Shown: piece by piece, positions 7,914 to 15,765 of the stretch
How positions within the stretch are numbered: position 1 is the stretch's first letter
Layout: each line of letters begins with the position of its first letter
From: Lactobacillus sp. UBA5815
Lineage (GTDB): Bacteria > Bacillota > Bacilli > Lactobacillales > Lactobacillaceae
Reading direction: 5' to 3'
Assembly: GCA_002417825.1 (NCBI GenBank)
Contig: DICX01000015.1
Location: 6,356-36,088 of the forward strand
Length of the DNA stretch: 29,733 bases
The notes under the pieces: model-generated
Seen by the model: the letters and a program-made list of their open reading frames with translations, nothing else
Databases searched by the model: none
What the model was told of the DNA's origin: nothing
Made by a program: the position numbers and the translations under genes

Positions 7914-8180
7914 ATGACCAAATCTATCAAGGAACAAACGCATTTAGCTAAATGGGGAAATTCTAAAGCAGTTAGAATTCCAGAAAAAATCATCAAGCAA
8001 CTCAAACTTTCAGATGATCAAGAAATAACGATAACCACTAAAAATGATGCCATCAGTTTAACGTTGGTCAAAAAAGAGCCTACAAATATTCATGAATTGT
8101 TTAAAGATTGGCAAGATGATGGGCAACGTGACCACGAACTAGATTGGGGAAAGTTGGAAGGCCATGAACTTCCAAGGTAA
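7914..8180 (+). CDS. mazE: MazE-type antitoxin (SpoVT/AbrB fold), apparently without toxin
   Basis: The 88-residue protein has the swapped-hairpin AbrB/MazE pattern: LAKWGNSKAVRIPEKIIKQL, then LSDDQEITIT and ISLTLVKKE. Its acidic, flexible tail, LFKDWQDDGQRDHELDW, is typical of the toxin-wrapping part of MazE. A strong AAGGAGAAAAA precedes the ATG, which starts only 15 bases after the AraC gene, so the two are probably cotranscribed. No MazF-like frame follows: the next 360 bases hold no plausible gene on this strand. Part of this gene (residues 30-50) occurs again at 21029-21097 on the far side of the sugar island. It may be a surviving antitoxin after toxin loss, or a solo regulator. Confidence 0.8.
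   Translation: MTKSIKEQTHLAKWGNSKAVRIPEKIIKQLKLSDDQEITITTKNDAISLTLVKKEPTNIHELFKDWQDDGQRDHELDWGKLEGHELPR
8001..8044 (+). repeat. left copy of a 44-base direct repeat (inside mazE)
   Basis: These 44 bases, beginning CTCAAACTTTCAGATGATC, are identical to 21035-21078. Sixteen of the next 19 bases also match. Both copies are in the same orientation and bracket the sugar island. Confidence 0.9.
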
Positions 8181-8348
8181 TCTCCAAACGATAGCCTTTC
8201 AAGAAAGCTAGAATCAAATACGAATTGACTTAAAATTTTGATAAACAAAGTTTAATTTTGCCTTCTCATAGGTCGATTTTTTTCAGTTCTTTTTGAAACC
8301 CATGGTCTAAATCGATTTCAAATAGATCATAATGCTTTTTCATTGCAT
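8181..8348. other. gene-free stretch after mazE (left edge of island)
   Basis: No mazF frame or other convincing gene is present. A 25-codon minus-strand frame (8343-8266, MKKHYDLFEIDLDHGFQKEL...) exists, but it has no ribosome site or known match that I can name. The AT content rises here compared with the AraC gene. Confidence 0.5.
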
Positions 8349-8392
8349 AAAAAAAGAATCTTATTCGTACAATAATACGAATAAGATTCTTT
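8349..8392 (-). terminator. intrinsic terminator of the isomerase gene
   Basis: Arms AAAGAATCTTATTCGTA (8353-8369) and TACGAATAAGATTCTTT (8376-8392) form a perfect 17-bp stem with a six-base loop. On the minus strand it is followed by a T run, so it ends transcription coming from the isomerase gene at 8543. Confidence 0.85.
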
Positions 8393-8542
8393 AAATTACT
8401 AAAAATCCCATCTTCATGTATAATTCAAACTTTTATATATTTGAACTAGCACTTCAGTGAAATTTTATTCTTTGATTTAAAGCAAAAATTATCAATTTTC
8501 TCTTTTATCACACAGATCTCAACAATTACATTAAATGTCTGT

Positions 8543-9997
8543 CTACTTTTGATCATCATCTAAGATGGTGTCTAAATCGCCATACCAATAGGCGGCAACC
8601 TTATCCTTGATTGAGTCAAAGTAGTCTGGCTTTACGTTAATATACTTGCCTGCTTCTGCTAAAATTGGCACGACATCGGCACGAACCCCTGCCATATGGT
8701 GAATATACGGACCATAAACATACTTGGCTTCAAATCTATTCAAATCTTTAAATTGGAACCAAGCATATGTACCTTGCTCATATGGACCTTCACAAGTTTT
8801 GGCATTACCGATTAACATCGAATATTTGCCGTGATCTCCGTCAAATCTGACTAAAGTATAAGTGCCATCCTTAACTTGGAAAGCAGCTGAGCCAGGATAA
8901 TCAAAGACAAAGTGAGATGGTAACAAAACTGGACGATTCTTAGCAGTTTGGAAGGCAAAAGTACCTAAATGTTGCAACAATTCACCGTTTTCATTTTCTG
9001 GGTGACGACAGTTAACATCCGCAAACAATGCACGTTCATCACCTAAAGTTGCAGCTTCTGCTAAGACTTCAGAGATAGCACCATTAATATCAGTCTCACA
9101 AGTTACTGGCATCCCTTCAGTTTGAAGAAGTGCTTCAGAAGCATATGGCAAGATACCAATCTCTTTTTGCAATTCAGTCCAACATTGAATAGTACCGGAA
9201 TTACAACCATATTGCTTCATCTTATCTTGCATAGCCAACTTCAATGCAGCAACCTTCGTGAAATCTTCGTCCTTGATCTTAATGTCAGCCCACTTACGAT
9301 ATACCTCTTTAGTTTCATCAATTCTTGGATCATTTTTCTTAATCAAATCATTCATATATGAAGTCAACTCACCTAATGGGATTGGTGAAAGTTGAATACC
9401 AAACTTTTCTAGCAATTCACCCTCATTGACGATAACTGACCAAAAATCGAATGGACGAGGTCCAATTTGTAAAATTCTAGTATTTCTAAAAGTTTTAACG
9501 ACATTACATACTTTGATGAAATCAATAACACCACGACTAAATGATGGATCATCAATATCACTATTTCTAATATAAGTAAATGGAACATTGAAATGACGCA
9601 AAACCTTGCCGATGGCAAATAATCCGCATTGGGTATCACGTCGTCTTGAACCATCTGGAGCCGGTGCTTCATCCCTTGGTCCCCAGAGCAGAACTGGCAC
9701 ATTGAACTTAGCAGCTAGACGTGCTACCTCATATTCAGTTCCGAAGTTTTCATTAGCAATAAACAAACCGTCAATTTGTGCTTCTCTGAACTTCTTAGTG
9801 ATCTTTTCAAGACCCTCATCATCATAAAGAAGTCCATCATCATTTACATCTTTAATATCAACGTAATTAACACCTAATTCGTTTAATTTCTTTCTAGTTT
9901 TATCTGCAAATTCAATCGCAGCATCAGCTGAGAAAATATTTCTTCTTGTTGGTGCAAAACCTATTTTAATTTGTTTTAAGCTTTCTTTATTGGTCAT
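8543..9997 (-). CDS. L-fucose/L-arabinose isomerase-like sugar isomerase
   Basis: The 484-residue protein belongs to the FucI/AraA superfamily, cytoplasmic Mn-dependent aldose-ketose isomerases. The N-terminal half has alternating alpha/beta stretches (KIGFAPTRRNIFS, LLWGPRDEAP, ILQIGPRPFDFWSV). The C-terminal half has probable metal ligands Glu301 (CETDINGA), Asp327 (FADVNCRHP) and a His of YIHHMAG at 433-434, matching the spacing of the FucI Glu-Asp-His set. It is shorter than classic FucI (about 590) and near AraA in length, so it is probably not a standard fucose isomerase. The ATG at 9997 has a nearby AGGAGG. A TGTATGCGCTTACA operator lies just upstream. The sugar is unknown; D-arabinose or another pentose is a guess from the kinase and transketolase nearby. 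Confidence 0.85.
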   Translation of the reverse strand: MTNKESLKQIKIGFAPTRRNIFSADAAIEFADKTRKKLNELGVNYVDIKDVNDDGLLYDDEGLEKITKKFREAQIDGLFIANENFGTEYEVARLAAKFNVPVLLWGPRDEAPAPDGSRRRDTQCGLFAIGKVLRHFNVPFTYIRNSDIDDPSFSRGVIDFIKVCNVVKTFRNTRILQIGPRPFDFWSVIVNEGELLEKFGIQLSPIPLGELTSYMNDLIKKNDPRIDETKEVYRKWADIKIKDEDFTKVAALKLAMQDKMKQYGCNSGTIQCWTELQKEIGILPYASEALLQTEGMPVTCETDINGAISEVLAEAATLGDERALFADVNCRHPENENGELLQHLGTFAFQTAKNRPVLLPSHFVFDYPGSAAFQVKDGTYTLVRFDGDHGKYSMLIGNAKTCEGPYEQGTYAWFQFKDLNRFEAKYVYGPYIHHMAGVRADVVPILAEAGKYINVKPDYFDSIKDKVAAYWYGDLDTILDDDQK

Positions 9998-10020
9998 CAG
10001 TAAACCTCCTATAGTTTGCT

Positions 10021-10034
10021 TGTATGCGCTTACA
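10021..10034. promoter_or_regulatory. cre/LacI-family operator ahead of the isomerase
   Basis: TGTATGCGCTTACA is a near-perfect inverted repeat of the CcpA/LacI-family type, 24 bases before the isomerase ATG. It resembles TGTAAGCGCTAACA ahead of the ribose operon (11 of 14 bases identical). It may bind CcpA or the adjacent LacI-family regulator. Confidence 0.7.
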
Positions 10035-10102
10035 AATTAAACCTACTTAATTTTTGACTAACAATCAATAGCTGATTTACTAAATTAAACTAAAACAAGC
10101 AA

Positions 10103-11113
10103 TTAAAGTGACTGACGCTTTACTAATCTAGTAGAAATTAAAGTTTTTTGCGCTTGCCAATCTTTGTTCGCGGCCTGACCTAAGATTTGTGTTACTGCCT
10201 GATTAACCATTTGTGTAATTGGGACATGAATTGTCGTTAACTCTGGCATAATCATTGTATCTTCACTAATATCATCAAAGCCCATGATCGCAATATCTTT
10301 TGGAACTTTAATACCATGTTTACGAAATTCCTTTATAAAGCGTAAAGCCATATAGTCATCTTCACAAAAAAGAGCTTCTGGCAAGGCTTTTAATTTATGC
10401 TGGGTTAATTCTCCAGTTGGTGCAAGTAAAGTTGGATCAGCACTATAAACATGCTCTGGAGCAACCTTTAAATTAACTTCATGAAGCACTTTTCTAAAAC
10501 CTTTTCTTCTAAATAAGAAATTAGAAATTGGTTTATTAGAAGCAACATAGCCAATATTTTTATAACCTTTTTGGCTTATATATTTACCTGCCAAATAGGC
10601 TCCTTGCTCATTATTGATAGAGACAAAATCTGCATCTATTTCTTCATAATAAGTATCTAAAAACACTACATTTTGAAGAGCAGTGTTAATAAATTCTACC
10701 TGTTCCCTGTTTAGATCAGTAGCTAAAACAATTGCTGCCTTAACTGATTTTTTGATGGAATTAATTTGCGTTTTAAGATTTTCAATGGCAATTGTAGTAA
10801 TCTGAATCTTCCCACCAAACCCAGCGACGTTTTGTGTTAAATTAGCTACTAAATTATCAAAGAATGGCAAGCTGGCATAATTTCTATTCATTATGCCTTG
10901 CTTATTACTAATTAAAATAAGGTCAAGAACCGCTAAACGCCGCAAACCACCCTTTTTTCTTTTTCTAAGTGGTGTATAGCCATTTTCATCAATTATTTTA
11001 AAAATCTTTTTACGTGTTTCATTGCTAATTCCTGATTTGCCGTTCAAAGCTAGAGAAACCGCTGAACGGGACACATTCGCCATCTTAGCAATATCATTCA
11101 TCTTTAGGGGCAT
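10103..11113 (-). CDS. LacI-family transcriptional regulator
   Basis: The 336-residue protein has an N-terminal LacI helix-turn-helix (MNDIAKMANVSRSAVSLALN, then GISNETRKKIF) and a periplasmic-binding-protein-like ligand domain running to the C-terminus, with SNKPISNFLFRRKGF, ALFCEDDYMALRFI and IMGFDDISEDTMIMPELTTI, the usual dimerisation and sugar-pocket segments. The ATG at 11113 is preceded by AAAGGAGGAAAATGT. It lies between the isomerase (same strand, downstream) and the transketolase-kinase operon (divergent), so it is the likely local repressor of both. The 14-base operator at 10021 is a plausible target. The effector sugar is unknown. Confidence 0.92.
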   Translation of the reverse strand: MPLKMNDIAKMANVSRSAVSLALNGKSGISNETRKKIFKIIDENGYTPLRKRKKGGLRRLAVLDLILISNKQGIMNRNYASLPFFDNLVANLTQNVAGFGGKIQITTIAIENLKTQINSIKKSVKAAIVLATDLNREQVEFINTALQNVVFLDTYYEEIDADFVSINNEQGAYLAGKYISQKGYKNIGYVASNKPISNFLFRRKGFRKVLHEVNLKVAPEHVYSADPTLLAPTGELTQHKLKALPEALFCEDDYMALRFIKEFRKHGIKVPKDIAIMGFDDISEDTMIMPELTTIHVPITQMVNQAVTQILGQAANKDWQAQKTLISTRLVKRQSL

Positions 11114-11153
11114 ACATTTTCCTCCTTTAATTAATTTAGATTATAATCTTTTC

Positions 11154-11182
11154 ACTAACATATACTAAAATAAAAAGTTAGT
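11154..11182. promoter_or_regulatory. inverted repeat in the lacI-transketolase intergenic region
   Basis: ACTAAC (11154-11159) and GTTAGT (11177-11182) are inverted with a 17-base AT-rich spacer. They lie in the 137-base region between the divergent LacI gene and the transketolase operon, close to a TATAAT on the minus strand (about 11139-11144). It could be an operator or a weak hairpin; evidence is limited. Confidence 0.25.
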
Positions 11183-11250
11183 TTAGTCATAGGTCAGTAA
11201 CTCATGATATTCTCAAAGTGTCAACAGAACTATTACTTGAGGTGACAAAA

Positions 11251-12084
11251 ATGAATACATTAGCTTTAAAGAAAAAGGCGGTCCAATTAAGAAAACGGAC
11301 TTGGCAATTAATTTACAATCATAAGAATGGTCATACAGGTTCAGATCTTTCCTGCGCCGATATTTTAGTGGCACTTTACTACGATGTTTTAAAGCAAACA
11401 CCAGACACTTTTGAAACTCCAGATGCTGATACTTATATTCAAAGTAAGGGTCATGCTGTTGAAATCTGGTATGAAGTTTTAGCTGATAAAGGCTACATTG
11501 ACCAAAAGGATTTAGATAAAAGATATTCTACTTTTAACAGCCCTTACATCGGTCACCCGACTACCGATGTAAAAGGAATGGAATTTCACACCGGTTCCCT
11601 AGGCCACGGCTTAGGCCTAGGAGTTGGTGTTGCCTTAGCGGCTAAGATGGATGGGCGTAGTAAGCATACCTACGTATTAATGGGTGATGGCGAGCAAGCA
11701 GAAGGCTCCGTTTGGGAAGCTGCTATGGCAGCAGGTAATTACAGCTTGGATAACTTAACTGCTATTGTTGACCATAATAACCTACAAATTACAGGGACTA
11801 CTGATACCGTTATGAGATCTAACCCTATTAATAGCAAATATGAAAGCTTTGGCTGGGATGTTATCGAAGTCAACGGTAATGATATTGCTTCTGTGTCCAA
11901 TGCTCTTAAGAAACCAAACGAAACCGGTAAGCCTAGATTAATCGTTGCTAATACTATTAAAGGTAGGGGAATTACGGTTGCTGAAAACAGAGCCGATTGG
12001 CACCACAAGATTCCTACTCAAGCAGAATATGAAGAAGGAATTTGTGAATTAGACGCACAGATGGAGGCACTTGATCATGAGTAA
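11251..12084 (+). CDS. transketolase, N-terminal subunit
   Basis: The 277-residue protein is the thiamine-diphosphate-binding half of a split transketolase. Visible features are GHTGSD (28-33), SKGHAVE (66-72), TGSLGHGLG (115-123) and the TPP motif GDGEQAEGS with NN at 176-177. It transfers two-carbon units between pentose and other sugar phosphates once paired with the next gene. The ATG at 11251 is preferred because GAGGTGA lies just before it; the longer GTG start at 11218 has no such site. The next gene overlaps its stop by eight bases. The length fits split enzymes rather than a truncated single-chain one (about 660). Confidence 0.9.
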   Translation: MNTLALKKKAVQLRKRTWQLIYNHKNGHTGSDLSCADILVALYYDVLKQTPDTFETPDADTYIQSKGHAVEIWYEVLADKGYIDQKDLDKRYSTFNSPYIGHPTTDVKGMEFHTGSLGHGLGLGVGVALAAKMDGRSKHTYVLMGDGEQAEGSVWEAAMAAGNYSLDNLTAIVDHNNLQITGTTDTVMRSNPINSKYESFGWDVIEVNGNDIASVSNALKKPNETGKPRLIVANTIKGRGITVAENRADWHHKIPTQAEYEEGICELDAQMEALDHE

Positions 12085-13021
12085 AACAGATGAAAAATTA
12101 ACTGCTAATGCAGTGATTGCTCAAACACTTGATGAAGCTACCAAGACAGATCCCAATTTATTAGTAGTTACCTGTGATTCACGTGGTTCAGCCGGTTTAG
12201 TTCCTTTTACTAATGCTCATCCTGATCGTACGGTAGAAATGGGGATTGCTGAACAAAATACTGTGACTGTTGCTTCAGGCTTAGCTCATGAGGGCAAGCA
12301 TCCCTTTGTCTTCTCCCCTGCTTCATTTTTAGCAATGCGTTCAATTGAACAAGTTAAGGTTGATGTTGCTTTCAATAAGAACAACGTTAAATTAATCGGT
12401 ATTTCTGGTGGTAATTCCTACACTTGGCTTGGTAATACCCACCATTCATTAAATGATGTCGCCATTACCCGCGCTATTCCAGATCTTGAAGTATACCAAC
12501 CATGTGACAAGTATCAAGTTAAGGCCCTGTTTAAGTATTTAGTTAAATCCGACAAACCTGCCTATGTCAGAATTGGTAAGCGTAAGCTTGATAATGTTTA
12601 TCATGAAGATTTTAACTTTGTCCCAGGCAAGGCTAAAATGATCAAAGACGGTAAAAACGTTTGCTTGGTTTCAACTGGCGAAATGCTTTATTTTGCTCTT
12701 CAAGCTGCCGAGAAATTGGAAAATGAAGGTACCAGTACAGCAGTTGTTGATTTAGCTTCAATCAAGCCATTAGATACAGAAATGCTTGGTAAATTAGCTC
12801 AAAAATTTGACTACATCGTCACTGTCGAAGAACACGACGTTATAAACGGCATTGGTGCTGCTGTAGCAAGCGAAGTTGCTAAATATGGTCATGCTAAATT
12901 AGATATTTTAGGCTTTCCTGATAAACCTGCTATTCAAGGTACACAAGACGACGTATTTGCTTACTATGGTTTAGATAGCGGTGGCATTGCTAAATCCGTA
13001 AAGACTTTTATCAACAAGTAA
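12077..13021 (+). CDS. transketolase, C-terminal subunit
   Basis: The 314-residue protein supplies the pyrimidine-binding and C-terminal domains of the split enzyme. EMGIAEQNTV (54-63) carries the catalytic Glu59 that activates thiamine diphosphate; GNSYTWLGNTHHSLNDVAI and the C-terminal transketolase fold (VSTGEMLYFALQAAEKL, VEEHDVINGIG) follow. The ATG at 12077 has GGAGG ten bases upstream and overlaps the previous stop as ATGAGTAA, so the two subunits are coupled at about 1:1. The FGGY kinase gene follows 16 bases later in the same operon, so the substrate is probably a kinase product that has been converted to a ketose phosphate. Confidence 0.9.
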   Translation: MSKTDEKLTANAVIAQTLDEATKTDPNLLVVTCDSRGSAGLVPFTNAHPDRTVEMGIAEQNTVTVASGLAHEGKHPFVFSPASFLAMRSIEQVKVDVAFNKNNVKLIGISGGNSYTWLGNTHHSLNDVAITRAIPDLEVYQPCDKYQVKALFKYLVKSDKPAYVRIGKRKLDNVYHEDFNFVPGKAKMIKDGKNVCLVSTGEMLYFALQAAEKLENEGTSTAVVDLASIKPLDTEMLGKLAQKFDYIVTVEEHDVINGIGAAVASEVAKYGHAKLDILGFPDKPAIQGTQDDVFAYYGLDSGGIAKSVKTFINK

Positions 13022-13037
13022 AGGTATGGTGAAGATA

Positions 13038-14489
13038 ATGGCAGATGAATATATTTTAGCCATTGATCAGAGTACCCAAGGAACTAAGGTCTTGCTAATT
13101 ACTAAGCAAGGAAAAATATTTTGGAAAACAGCTTTACCCCATAAACAGATCATTAATGATCAAGGTTGGGTTAGTCATGACCTAGACGAAATCAAAACCA
13201 ACTTAAATAAGTTATTTCATGAGGCTATTAAACAAGTTGATCCAACTCAAATAACTTCTCTAGCTATCACCAATCAGCGTGAAAGTGCAGCCGCATGGTC
13301 TCGCAAGACAGGCGAACCGCTCTGTCACACAATTGTTTGGCAAGATAACAGAGCAAAAGACTTAATCAAAAAGATTTCAATTCCTGAAATTAAAAATTTA
13401 GTCAAAAATAAAACTGGTTTAGCTCTTTCCCCTTACTTTACCGGTGCTAAATGGGGTTGGATGCTATTAAATGAAGCTAAGGTTATTCAAGCTTTTCATA
13501 ATAATGACCTTGCCTTGGGAACGATGGATGCTTGGTTAATTTATCAATTAACTGATAATCAAAATTTTAAGACGGAACCTTCTAATGCTTGCCGCACCCA
13601 ATTGATGAATATTAAAACTGTTCAGTGGGATAAAGAATTATGTGAAATCTTTGGTATTGATAAAAATTCATTGCCAGAAATCGTTGACTCTAATTCTGAT
13701 TTTGGTAAAACTGATTTATTTGGTGTTTTGGATCATAAAATTCCTATTAAAAGTATTTTAGGTGATTCACAAGCCGCTCTCTTTGCCCATGGATGTTTTA
13801 AACCAGGTGATTTTAAAGTTACTTTCGGTACTGGATCTTCAGTTATGCTCAATATTGGTGAAGAACTACCCAAAAATATTAACAATAACTTGAACACCTC
13901 TATAGCCTGGCAAATCAATGGCAAGGTTGACTATGTACTTGAAGGAAATATTAACTATGCTGGGGCTTGTGTGACTTGGTTAAAAGACAACTTGCATTTA
14001 ATTAAAGATCCTGCCGAAACTGAAGAATTAGCTCTAACTGCAAATCCTGAAGACCACACCGTCTTAATTCCTGCTTTTGCAGGTTTAGGTGCTCCCTATT
14101 GGTTAAGCGAAATGCAGGCAGCCTTTGTCGGCATGAATGCCACTACTGGTAAAAAAGAACTAGTTCGTGCTACTCTGAACTCATTAGTCTATCAAATAAA
14201 TGACATCATCAGTGAATTTTTAAAACTTTCTTCTCATATTAATCAAGAAATCCACACTGATGGCGGCATGATTCACAATAAATATCTAATGCAATATTTA
14301 AGTAATATCACCCAAAGACAAGTAGATATTGCTGATATTTCAGAACTAAGTGCAATGGGTAGCGCTCTCAACGCAATGGCTGAACAAGGCATCAGTACGT
14401 CAACTAAAAATTATAAACCAAGAATGAGTGCTAAAACTGCCCGACTTTCAATCAACAACTGGCATAAATGGATCAAAAAACTCGCTTAA
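13038..14489 (+). CDS. FGGY-family carbohydrate kinase, GlpK-like branch
   Basis: The 483-residue protein phosphorylates a polyol or ketose with ATP. The N-terminus AIDQSTQGTKVLLI, then NQRESAAAWSRKTGEP, IVWQDNRA, SPYFTGAKWGWML, FGTGSSVMLN, PAFAGLGAPYW and TDGGMIHNKYLMQYL, follow the glycerol kinase pattern more closely than xylulokinase. The position after the split transketolase suggests a ketulose as substrate rather than glycerol, but that is inference. The ATG at 13038 is preferred because GGTGA lies five bases upstream; an in-frame ATG at 13026 is possible. A strong terminator follows at 14545. Erythrulose, ribulose and xylulose are all open as substrates. Confidence 0.85.
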   Translation: MADEYILAIDQSTQGTKVLLITKQGKIFWKTALPHKQIINDQGWVSHDLDEIKTNLNKLFHEAIKQVDPTQITSLAITNQRESAAAWSRKTGEPLCHTIVWQDNRAKDLIKKISIPEIKNLVKNKTGLALSPYFTGAKWGWMLLNEAKVIQAFHNNDLALGTMDAWLIYQLTDNQNFKTEPSNACRTQLMNIKTVQWDKELCEIFGIDKNSLPEIVDSNSDFGKTDLFGVLDHKIPIKSILGDSQAALFAHGCFKPGDFKVTFGTGSSVMLNIGEELPKNINNNLNTSIAWQINGKVDYVLEGNINYAGACVTWLKDNLHLIKDPAETEELALTANPEDHTVLIPAFAGLGAPYWLSEMQAAFVGMNATTGKKELVRATLNSLVYQINDIISEFLKLSSHINQEIHTDGGMIHNKYLMQYLSNITQRQVDIADISELSAMGSALNAMAEQGISTSTKNYKPRMSAKTARLSINNWHKWIKKLA

Positions 14490-14544
14490 AAAGCTTTTCC
14501 CTCAAATCAAAAAGGTTCAAAACTCAATTTAACAAGTTCCTATC

Positions 14545-14581
14545 AAAAATGGTTTAGTCAAAAAATGACTAAACCATTTTT
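14545..14581 (+). terminator. intrinsic terminator of the transketolase-kinase operon
   Basis: A perfect 16-bp stem, AAAAATGGTTTAGTCA (14545-14560) and TGACTAAACCATTTTT (14566-14581), has an AAAAA loop and a T-rich 3' arm. It lies about 55 bases after the kinase stop. Confidence 0.88.
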
Positions 14582-15058
14582 AAATATTCTAATAATTCGA
14601 CAATTAAGTCTTTCGATATCACTTTATTTGTAATGAAATCAAAGCTCCCGTATCACTCACATAAAAACCGATAAAGTTAAACTAGCAAACCTTATTTGAA
14701 ATTGATTTACTAAATATTCTCAATTTAATTTTTTAAGCATAATTTTAAAGTCAGGTTTAATAAAATATCTATCATGTATAGACTTATGGTCCCGATTTTC
14801 CTTATCATATTTTCCGATTCAAAAAAAGAAAATATAAATTAAGCACTATTATATTGAGTCAGTACTTTTTATTTCTAAGATATTAATTTCCCATAAACTG
14901 GACACTGATATTATTGTGATATCGATAGCTTTTAATCCATTCTTTTCGATATTTCATTTAGTACTTTATAATTTTTTCTAGTAGATCATAATCGTATGAT
15001 TTGGGGCAAACTGCTGCTCACCTTGTAAAGAACTATCCATAACTACTCAATTAGTCCT
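14582..15058. other. AT-rich gene-free stretch
   Basis: No open frame of useful length and no ribosome site is visible. Short minus-strand pieces such as DSSLQGEQQFAPNH appear between many stops, so the stretch may be decayed coding sequence, but I cannot assign it. Confidence 0.5.
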
Positions 15059-15103
15059 TAAAGGTCAAGTGCGGGTAATAATATTACCCGCACTTGACCT
15101 TTA
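15059..15103. repeat. long perfect hairpin with three-base loop
   Basis: The arm AAGGTCAAGTGCGGGTAAT and its exact complement ATTACCCGCACTTGACCTT are separated by AAT; with flanking bases the stem is 21 bp. There is no adequate T run on either side, so it is not a typical terminator. It could be a leftover of a small mobile element, a protein-binding cruciform, or part of a structured RNA. Confidence 0.7.
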
Positions 15104-15309
15104 TACCATGGTTATGATAACTTTTTGGACAACATATACAGAGTACGTAATTATCTTTGACAAAGGATTTATGATGGATTTTAAAAAGTCATTTTAGATT
15201 TCCAATAGATATTTTGTTATTTTCCCGATTATTAACATGCTATCAAACGGATCTAAAATGAGCTTTCGAATAATTTGAACCAAGTACTCAATTTGAATTT
15301 ACACTGTCA

Positions 15310-15685
15310 AAAATAAAATCTTTAAATTATTTGCACCGGTGTTTCTTACTTTCATTATAGTCTGGTCATTAATACTTCCAACAACTTCAATAAGAAGATG
15401 TTAAAGTTTAAACCATTTAAAAGTCGCCTTAGTGATTTATCCTAGCAGTGAATTGTGAAACTTGCGTCCGCCGAATCTCAAATATATCGTCATTATAGGG
15501 ACTTGATCAAGTTTATGAACAAATCTTTTAATAACTGCACTATTAGTGGCAAAACTTAATACAAGACCAATTTTTATCTCATGGGCATAAGTAATCTACC
15601 AAGTAAATTTTGAACTAATTCGTTAATATTTTTTCAAAGCTAAATTATTTCTCTTTAAAGCTAAAGGTGTAACTGACATCCCTCT
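15310..15685 (-). pseudogene. decayed LysR-type regulator remnant
   Basis: One minus-strand frame, broken by at least four stops, reads SVTPLALK, then about 27 residues on EIKIGLVLSFATNSAVIKRF, VPIMTIYLRFGG, and later GSINDQTIMKVRNTGANNLKIL. These resemble the wing (LTPAG), the start of the ligand domain (LRIGxxxS) and the late D-TIL-V-AGLG segment of LysR proteins, in the right order. The spacing after the first part is about 50 residues too short, so an internal deletion is likely. I regard this as a plausible, not proven, pseudogene. Confidence 0.4.
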
Positions 15686-15700
15686 CATTCTCTATATAAT

Positions 15701-15732
15701 TACAAAAAGCCTACTTAAGTAGGCTTTTTGTA
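15701..15732. terminator. bidirectional terminator, end of the ribose operon
   Basis: A perfect 32-base palindrome: ACAAAAAGCCTACTT and AAGTAGGCTTTTTGT flanked by T/A. It carries T runs on both strands and sits about 35 bases after the rbsB stop on the minus strand. Confidence 0.88.
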
Positions 15733-15765
15733 CATTAATATGAAATTATATCAATAGCATAACAT

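Noticed and set aside
8266..8343. 25-codon minus-strand frame MKKHYDLFEIDLDHGF... downstream of mazE
   Set aside because: Opposite strand to mazE, no ribosome site, and only vague likeness to a MazF start.
15079..15087. TAATATTAC, the nonanucleotide of geminivirus-type rolling-circle origins, inside the long hairpin
   Set aside because: In real origins the word is in the loop; here it spans loop and arm. An AT-rich palindrome gives it easily by chance and there is no Rep gene nearby.
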